Shown piece after piece: positions 35,422 through 39,989 of a stretch of 39,989 nt of DNA. Position numbers and translations under genes: made by a program. The notes under the pieces were generated by a model. It was not told the origin of the DNA, made no database searches, and worked only from the letters and a program-made list of their open reading frames with translations. Position 1 is the first letter of the stretch. Every line of letters starts with the position of its first letter. This stretch comes from Thermoplasmata archaeon. Lineage in GTDB: Archaea > Thermoplasmatota > Thermoplasmata > Thermoplasmatales > Thermoplasmataceae. The stretch is from assembly GCA_021816965.1 (NCBI GenBank), contig JAKAWU010000004.1, positions 1 through 39,989 of the forward strand, in the 5' to 3' direction.

Positions 35422-35496
35422 TGCAGGTGCCGGGATTTGGACCCGGGTTGAAAGCTTGGAAGGCTCTCGTGCTAGACCAGACTACACTACACCTGC
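35422..35496 (-). tRNA. tRNA-Gly (anticodon TCC)
   Basis: On the minus strand the sequence folds into a complete cloverleaf: acceptor GCAGGTG/CACCTGC, D-arm, anticodon stem AGAGC/GCTTT around the loop CTTCCAA (anticodon TCC, Gly GGA codons), and T-arm with CGGGT CCAAATC. The discriminator base is A and CCA is not encoded. A TATA-like aatatataatt (about 35519-35529) lies about 30 nt upstream on the minus strand. No intron is seen. Confidence 0.9.
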
Positions 35497-35545
35497 CTGA
35501 ATAGGTGATTTTTTTCAATTATATATTTGTATTTGTGTGTACACT

Positions 35546-36223
35546 TCAGGAGAAATATATTGTTTGGGTTTCCGTATAATGTTCGCTTCCGGATGTTATA
35601 TCGAATGAAAGTACAAGGCTTGATCCGTTGGGAAGTCCTGTTATGTTCATGTATTCATAGATACCGTTGTAATGAGAATTAATGATCACGTTGCTGTTGG
35701 ATGCGGTGAACGATACTGCACTGATGTTATTCGCAAAATATATTCCATCTCTCAGGGAGAAGTTTGAATGCGTTGAACTCACGGGGAGAACGTAGTTTCC
35801 TCCTGACTGGTTCACAGATATCCATGAGTTGGAAGAATATTGCTGAAGTGAGAGGGCTGGTTGAGTGTTGACTGAGATTGGCGGGTTAAGTGCAACGGAC
35901 CAGAACAGTATAGAAGTAAGAAGAACCATCATGAAGAGATAAAATTTATGGCTGTTTCTTGTTGGAATCCTTAGTTTGAGCAAGGGCAGGATCTTGAAGA
36001 GGCCAAGTAGTGTGAGTATGAAAAGCAGTATGGAAAGGTAGTAGAGTCCATTCATTTCAAGGAAACCTTCAAGAAGTCCTGAAAGAATGCCAAGAATAAA
36101 AACAAACACTGTTGTTTTAGCTCTTTCTTTTTCCTCAACGATGTATTCTCTTTCGTTGAATTCTGGTTCTACAAAGACCGGCTCGTCAGTTTTATTCTTT
36201 GCCATTTTTCTGGATATATTCAT
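35546..36223 (-). CDS. Unknown membrane protein with extracytoplasmic domain
   Basis: The 225-residue protein has a charged N-terminal region, three membrane helices (about 38-58, 60-82 and 97-115) and a C-terminal beta-rich, Asn/Ser-rich extracytoplasmic domain of about 105 residues. Its start overlaps the stop of the TPI gene (ATGA), so they share a message. An in-frame Met at 36205 is an alternative start, yet the overlap favours 36223. The domain is not recognised. Confidence 0.65.
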   Translation of the reverse strand: MNISRKMAKNKTDEPVFVEPEFNEREYIVEEKERAKTTVFVFILGILSGLLEGFLEMNGLYYLSILLFILTLLGLFKILPLLKLRIPTRNSHKFYLFMMVLLTSILFWSVALNPPISVNTQPALSLQQYSSNSWISVNQSGGNYVLPVSSTHSNFSLRDGIYFANNISAVSFTASNSNVIINSHYNGIYEYMNITGLPNGSSLVLSFDITSGSEHYTETQTIYFS

Positions 36224-36861
36224 ATCATTAATGAATTTAACGCGTAAAGAGGATCCTTGGCTTTGACTACTCCAGATGAGATGAGTATGCCTCCTGCGCC
36301 AAGATTCTTCGCAACTCTAACGTCATCGGCATTCTTGACCCCTGCGCCTACAAGAAGGGTGCTTCCATGTTCCCTGCATATATCAGATCCTTTCTGGATT
36401 ATCTCAGGTTTTGCAGTTGATACGGAAATATTTCCTCCTATGAGTTCCTTTGGTTCATACGCTATGTATTTTGCTCCATTGATGCTGAGTTTTTCAATTT
36501 CTTCAAGCGTTTCGCAGCATATGTACAGGGTGAATCCAAGTTCTCCCGCCCTCTTTATGGTCTTTATGGCATTATCCATCCCAACCCTTTTTTCTGAATG
36601 GTTCAGGAGGGATGCTGTGATCCCACTTTCCAAAAGATCCTCAATAAGAACAGATCCTGTGAAGGGGCCCGGTGGATAATGATCTACATGCTGTGCAATA
36701 ATCTCTTCATATATGGAGGAATAGTGGAGGGAAGTGGATGGTGAAGCGATTTTCAATTCATATCCGGGCTTCTGGATCTTTGAAATCTTTCCCATAAATG
36801 TTTTTGAATTTTTTCCAATTGTTTCCGGGTAAGTTTTCAGGTTAACAATAACAGTGAACAC
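36220..36861 (-). CDS. tpiA: Triosephosphate isomerase, archaeal type
   Basis: The 213-residue protein is an archaeal TPI, shorter than the bacterial one, which interconverts DHAP and glyceraldehyde 3-phosphate. It has NLKTY near residue 7, the catalytic His in LLNHSEKR (about 88), the catalytic Glu in YEPKELIGG (about 135) and the phosphate-binding GAGVKNADDV and ILISSGVV. The start codon is GTG 36861, which places NLKTY at the expected distance. It is cotranscribed with the unknown membrane protein. Confidence 0.93.
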   Translation of the reverse strand: MFTVIVNLKTYPETIGKNSKTFMGKISKIQKPGYELKIASPSTSLHYSSIYEEIIAQHVDHYPPGPFTGSVLIEDLLESGITASLLNHSEKRVGMDNAIKTIKRAGELGFTLYICCETLEEIEKLSINGAKYIAYEPKELIGGNISVSTAKPEIIQKGSDICREHGSTLLVGAGVKNADDVRVAKNLGAGGILISSGVVKAKDPLYALNSLMI

Positions 36862-36947
36862 AGGAAGTTATGATGTATTGTCTGTTAAAGTTTTTTATCG
36901 TATTTCTTATCTCATTCATGGTTTGAAAGGGAGAAATACGGTGAAAA

Positions 36948-36962
36948 TAAAAATATTTAAAA
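36948..36962 (+). promoter_or_regulatory. tRNA-Lys promoter TATA box
   Basis: An A/T-rich aaatatttaaaac, about 30 nt before the tRNA start at 36987, fits the archaeal BRE/TATA position. Confidence 0.5.
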
Positions 36963-36986
36963 CGTTGATGGCATTCCCCTCATACG

Positions 36987-37060
36987 GGGTCTGTAGCTTA
37001 GCCAGGTAGAGCGATGGACTCTTAATCCATAGGCCGGGGGTTCGAACCCCTCCAGACCCG
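36987..37060 (+). tRNA. tRNA-Lys (anticodon CTT)
   Basis: A full cloverleaf is visible: acceptor GGGTCTG/CAGACCC, anticodon stem ATGGA/TCCAT with loop CTCTTAA (anticodon CTT), T-arm GGGGG TTCGAA CCCC, discriminator G, no encoded CCA. No intron is seen. It marks the border to the AT-rich accessory tail; its 3' part (from about 37040) is not duplicated in the window. Confidence 0.93.
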
Positions 37061-37194
37061 TACTCTATTGCGTTCTGTTTTTATATAAAAATTAGAAAAA
37101 AATGGAAAAACCACTATATCCTCAATGATGATTTTGCTTAATTCCATTATATAACCTCCTGAATAACCGTATCTTTCAAGCTACAAATTAAAGG

Positions 37195-38013
37195 TTAAAA
37201 TTTAACATATTCACATCTGCCTTTAAGTTTGAAACTATGTTTTTCCTTTTCCAATAGGTCATGGCATTCTTCTTTTAATTTATCTATGCCACTCAGAAGT
37301 TTAATCATCTTATTCACCTTATCTTCAGACTCCCCTCTGATTTTGTTTGCAATTTCGTTCAAGCCTTTATACAATCCGTACCGTTCATATAATTCAAATG
37401 TTTGTGGCCATGTGCTTTTTTCCTGTCTAATAACGAGAAGGAATATAACCCCGGCATATTCCTGCTCTTCTAATTGGTCCTTAAAATCCCTAAGAAGTGC
37501 CTTTCCCCCTTTGTCGAACGTCCACTTTAAAACCGGGAATTCGCTTACGTACATTTCAGAATATATCCTTTCTGATAACTCCACAAGTAATTTCGACATT
37601 TCAAGCCCATCTTTCCCCATAGCCCCATCGTATTTTTCTAACTTATTAGTAAGAATATTGAAGTGTTTACTCATATCTTTATAAAGATCTTTGTCAACTC
37701 GAACTATCTCTTCAGGATTATCTCCATGTTTCGGATTGAAAAGAGGCACTCCTATGATACCTAACCGAAGTGATTCAGGTGAAATATGTTTTAGATGACC
37801 AAGTTTGAGTTGTTCAGCACCATAATAAAGAGGCCAGATTTCATTACAGAGATCATCTATTGCCCGCCCGATTAAGGCAAAGTTATCTTTGTGCTCGTTT
37901 AAGTGTCTTTCTTTTCGATCCAGGTATCTTGACATGTAAGTAGAAAATAAACCCACTAATCCTGCTATGAGTGCACCTACAATAGTCGAAATTATAATAG
38001 TCCAATCCGTCAT
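37195..38013 (-). CDS. Unknown membrane-anchored helical protein
   Basis: The 272-residue protein has one N-terminal membrane helix (about 6-26) and then a long, charged, almost wholly alpha-helical cytoplasmic part (about 27-272), with heptad-like stretches near 230-262. No catalytic or nucleotide motif was found. It is AT-rich and lacks an operon partner. Its location next to tRNA-Lys and its composition suggest an accessory gene. The function is unknown. Confidence 0.6.
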   Translation of the reverse strand: MTDWTIIISTIVGALIAGLVGLFSTYMSRYLDRKERHLNEHKDNFALIGRAIDDLCNEIWPLYYGAEQLKLGHLKHISPESLRLGIIGVPLFNPKHGDNPEEIVRVDKDLYKDMSKHFNILTNKLEKYDGAMGKDGLEMSKLLVELSERIYSEMYVSEFPVLKWTFDKGGKALLRDFKDQLEEQEYAGVIFLLVIRQEKSTWPQTFELYERYGLYKGLNEIANKIRGESEDKVNKMIKLLSGIDKLKEECHDLLEKEKHSFKLKGRCEYVKF

Positions 38014-38190
38014 CTATAAACTCCAATTGCAGTGGCATTAAGAACTTTTACATGAGATAAGCATTAGGGAAAACAAGTATTGATCTGTGATAGTTGTACT
38101 CCCTAAGTTTTTCTTTATAGATGTAAAGTCACGTGAAAAATGGAATTTATCTCTATTTATCCGAATATTACACGGAAATGAAAATTTACC

Positions 38191-38217
38191 GAGGAAACTT
38201 CTTTATACTGTTTCCTC
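38191..38217 (+). promoter_or_regulatory. Inverted repeat flanking the zincin-like gene TATA box
   Basis: Perfect arms gaggaaac (38191-38198) and gtttcctc (38210-38217) surround an 11-bp spacer with tttatac, about 22 nt before the ATG at 38228. An operator placed on the core promoter would allow repression or induction. The regulator is not known. Confidence 0.5.
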
Positions 38218-38227
38218 TTGTTAATTT

Positions 38228-38848
38228 ATGATTTCTATAAACGATTATGATACTGGGTTTAATATGGATTCAACCGCGATTGGAAAACTTAGGTCTAAGT
38301 GTATAATTCTGATTGATCAGCTAAACAGTGTTCCGATATTTTTTGTAAAGGAGGAAACTATGGATAATCACAACTCAACAACGTGTTTGAGAAGAGATTG
38401 CACCAAGGAATTTCTAACGACTTATGAGAGAGAAATAGAAAATAGGAAATGGGCGAGAGAAGAAGATGTAGTAGGAACGATGAAAAGAATGGAACATTGT
38501 CTTGGGAAATGCAATGCAGTAGGGTGTTATATCCAGGATGCAGACGATATCTCAGATAAGCCCCACATTCTGATTTGCCCTGAACGAATTAACCATCGAA
38601 ACAAGAATCAATTCCAAGATTTACTATTGGAAATAATTATTCACGAACTAACACATGCTTATTTTTCTACCGGTAGTGAATTGAATGATCTAAGCAAACA
38701 CATAATTGAGGAATCTTTGTGTGAGGCATATGCATTTTCCAAATTTGAAAACACAGAACAACTCTTTGAATTCATATCGGATCCTAAAAGGCCCCCTGAA
38801 TATACTGCATTCAAGTTTTGGATAGAAATTCCAGGAATGTGCCCCTAA
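38228..38848 (+). CDS. HEXXH zinc metallopeptidase-like protein
   Basis: The 206-residue protein has the zincin motif HELTHAYF (about residues 138-145), followed about 18 residues on by EESLCEAYAF, whose Glu could be the third metal ligand of a gluzincin-type site. Several Cys (TTCLRRDC, CLGKCNAVGC) lie in the N-terminal half. No signal peptide is seen, so it likely acts in the cytoplasm. Family unknown; it may be related to stress or defence peptidases but no neighbour helps. The promoter carries a palindrome. Confidence 0.7.
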   Translation: MISINDYDTGFNMDSTAIGKLRSKCIILIDQLNSVPIFFVKEETMDNHNSTTCLRRDCTKEFLTTYEREIENRKWAREEDVVGTMKRMEHCLGKCNAVGCYIQDADDISDKPHILICPERINHRNKNQFQDLLLEIIIHELTHAYFSTGSELNDLSKHIIEESLCEAYAFSKFENTEQLFEFISDPKRPPEYTAFKFWIEIPGMCP

Positions 38849-39080
38849 TATTGCTTATGAATGAATGGAAGAATAAAAGATACGATATGTTCACTTTTGG
38901 AATTTTTCCATTTCCATATGAAAGATTTTTTATGCATTCCAGATCTCTGGAACAGATTGCATTGCTTGTCCTCTCCTTCTCTTAAAAATACAAGCAAATA
39001 ATTTATTATTCATCTAACATTATGTAATTTAACTGGAAAATGGTGAGATAGTTAAAAATGCAAGCAACATGTCCATCAAG

Positions 39081-39275
39081 ATGTTAACTGAAGAAACAAT
39101 TGCTTCATACAACTTGAATAATAGAAAAATAGCATATGCAAAAACATATTCTTACGTTGAAGGAAAAGATTTATTATTTAGGCTAAAGGACTTTCTCAAA
39201 TCTCTCCAAACAGTTCCATCAAAATCTGCAAACGCGTGCTCACTTCATCCAATACAATATAGAAAAGGTCTATAA
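39081..39275 (+). CDS. Possible small protein, uncertain
   Basis: A short frame (64 residues from ATG 39081) with a TATA-like gttaaaaat about 27 nt upstream. The protein is basic and has no known motif. It could be a small gene or a remnant. An ATG at 39069 is the first in the frame. Confidence 0.25.
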   Translation: MLTEETIASYNLNNRKIAYAKTYSYVEGKDLLFRLKDFLKSLQTVPSKSANACSLHPIQYRKGL

Positions 39276-39849
39276 AGAAAGGGTAAAACTGGGCGAATAC
39301 TTAAATTATAGGGAAAAGTAGCCATAGGGTGCGTCAGGATGATGAAAAGATGGCACCTCGCATGGGAGGTTTGGAACTATGTTTGTAACAATGAGATTTT
39401 TACCATTGATCACTTATTTTTCAAGTTTTTCAAGGGACAGAACAATATGCAAACGGGAAATAGAATAATCTGGAGATTAGCGCATTTTTTTCAGTGTTAT
39501 ATCTCTCTTTAAGCAGGGGACTTGTTTAAAATGAATCAAGCACTTTGCAAAAGAAGGAATTTATCTGGTTGATTGGAATAGCAATGGAAGATCTTCATAG
39601 TTCCTTATCCTTCGATATATAAAGGAAGGCATAATGACATGAAAAATGTGCATTTTGGCAGGTCTTAAATTGGCCTAAACCTGAACATTCAGTTATTCAA
39701 TCATTCTAGAAAACAATGATGTGTTTATTTCCCATTTTATACTTGAAATCTCAACTCTAATGGATTTCTCATCGAACTGGGTGTAATTTTTACACTCTGA
39801 AGTTAATTTCAGTCTTTAATCTGTTTATAAATTCACTTAGAATAAAAAT
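39276..39849. other. Gene-poor AT-rich stretch
   Basis: About 570 bp without a supported gene, tRNA or long repeat. One short palindrome, gtgtaa-ttt-ttacac, occurs at 39781-39795. A sequence near 39338, catgatga-like (atgatga), recalls a box C, but no D or D' box is found at the required distances. Confidence 0.4.
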
Positions 39850-39881
39850 AATTAAGTAGAATTTATAGATTCTACTTAATT
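39850..39881 (-). terminator. Perfect 13-bp hairpin, terminator-like
   Basis: Arms 39850-39862 and 39869-39881 pair over 13 bp with a 6-nt loop. On the minus strand the hairpin starts right after the stop codon at 39883 and is followed by a T-rich run (tatttttatt). This is the shape of an intrinsic terminator, although archaea mostly use T-runs alone. Confidence 0.5.
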
Positions 39882-39882
39882 T

Positions 39883-39989
39883 CTATTTAGGTGTATTTCC
39901 TCGCCCTTTTCCTGATGGTTTCCCAGTGGTGCTTGGATATTCTGGGTTGGGAGGTGCTTGAGGTGGTGTTTTGCTACTACCTTTCTTAG
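39883..39989 (-). CDS. Partial gene, proline-rich C-terminus
   Basis: An open frame ends at the TAG 39883-39885 and is open to the window edge. It encodes KTPPQAPPNPEYPSTTGKP and ends GKGRGNTPK, a Lys/Pro/Gly/Thr-rich tail. The rest of the gene lies beyond 39989. The family cannot be told from this part. The hairpin after the stop codon supports a real gene end. Confidence 0.5.
   Translation of the reverse strand, partial: KKGSSKTPPQAPPNPEYPSTTGKPSGKGRGNTPK

Noticed and set aside
39330-39400. Possible C/D box RNA around the atgatga sequence.
   Set aside because: No D or D' box (ctga) at the required spacing and no flanking stem.
1-39989. CRISPR array or cas genes.
   Set aside because: No regularly spaced direct repeats were seen on reading the window, and no Cas motifs appear in any frame.

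Overview
The window reads as a chromosomal segment of an archaeon of the order Thermoplasmatales (Euryarchaeota). Evidence: a bacterial-type HU protein almost identical in character to HTa of Thermoplasma, a Kae1-Bud32 fusion, archaeal DnaG, aIF2-gamma, S6e and archaeal-type TPI, a bacterial-type ThrRS, and many leaderless genes with a TATA box about 25 nt before the ATG. The genus cannot be fixed from the sequence alone.

Layout. (1) 1-7135 is an accessory, transposon-rich zone: a 5'-cut MULE-like transposase, an N-terminally truncated IS1634-type transposase, a two-gene cargo (a B12/radical SAM enzyme resembling RiPP-maturation enzymes, and a PH-like membrane protein), then an apparently complete insertion sequence with 28-bp inverted repeats that carries a DUF2080-type gene and a DDE transposase. 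(2) 7215-13776 is a six-gene operon for a membrane complex of the group-4 hydrogenase/complex I superfamily. Its large subunit keeps only one of the two CxxC motifs that bind NiFe, so it looks like an energy-converting-hydrogenase-related (Ehr) complex. A ferredoxin domain is fused to the NuoB-like subunit. (3) 13871-17773 holds a peroxiredoxin with a small unknown partner and a dnaG operon with a Lon-like AAA+ ATPase that lacks the protease domain. (4) 18146-23179 holds a two-domain Lrp-like regulator, an AP-endonuclease-like protein with a small partner, HTa, an EndoIII-like DNA glycosylase and the S6e/aIF2-gamma operon. (5) 23443-28090 holds a GT2 glycosyltransferase, Kae1-Bud32 with an XTP pyrophosphatase, a small membrane protein and a spermidine synthase. 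(6) 28250-31679 is a fixC-fixX-fixA-fixB operon for an electron-transfer flavoprotein system, convergent with thrS. (7) 33700-36861 holds a short IS200/IS605-like relic with an omega-RNA-like end, a heme-oxygenase-like ABM protein, a secreted lipase-like hydrolase, tRNA-Gly(TCC), a membrane protein and TPI. (8) tRNA-Lys(CTT) at 36987-37060 borders an AT-rich accessory tail with an unknown membrane-anchored protein, an HEXXH zincin-like protein under a palindrome-flanked promoter, a long gene-poor stretch, and the proline-rich C-terminus of a gene running off the window.

Together the core genes cover quinone/ferredoxin-type membrane energetics (Ehr complex plus FixABCX), replication, repair and chromatin, and translation. 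The parts most worth following are the IS-flanked radical SAM island, the Ehr complex, the orphan omega-RNA-like relic and the tRNA-Lys-adjacent tail.
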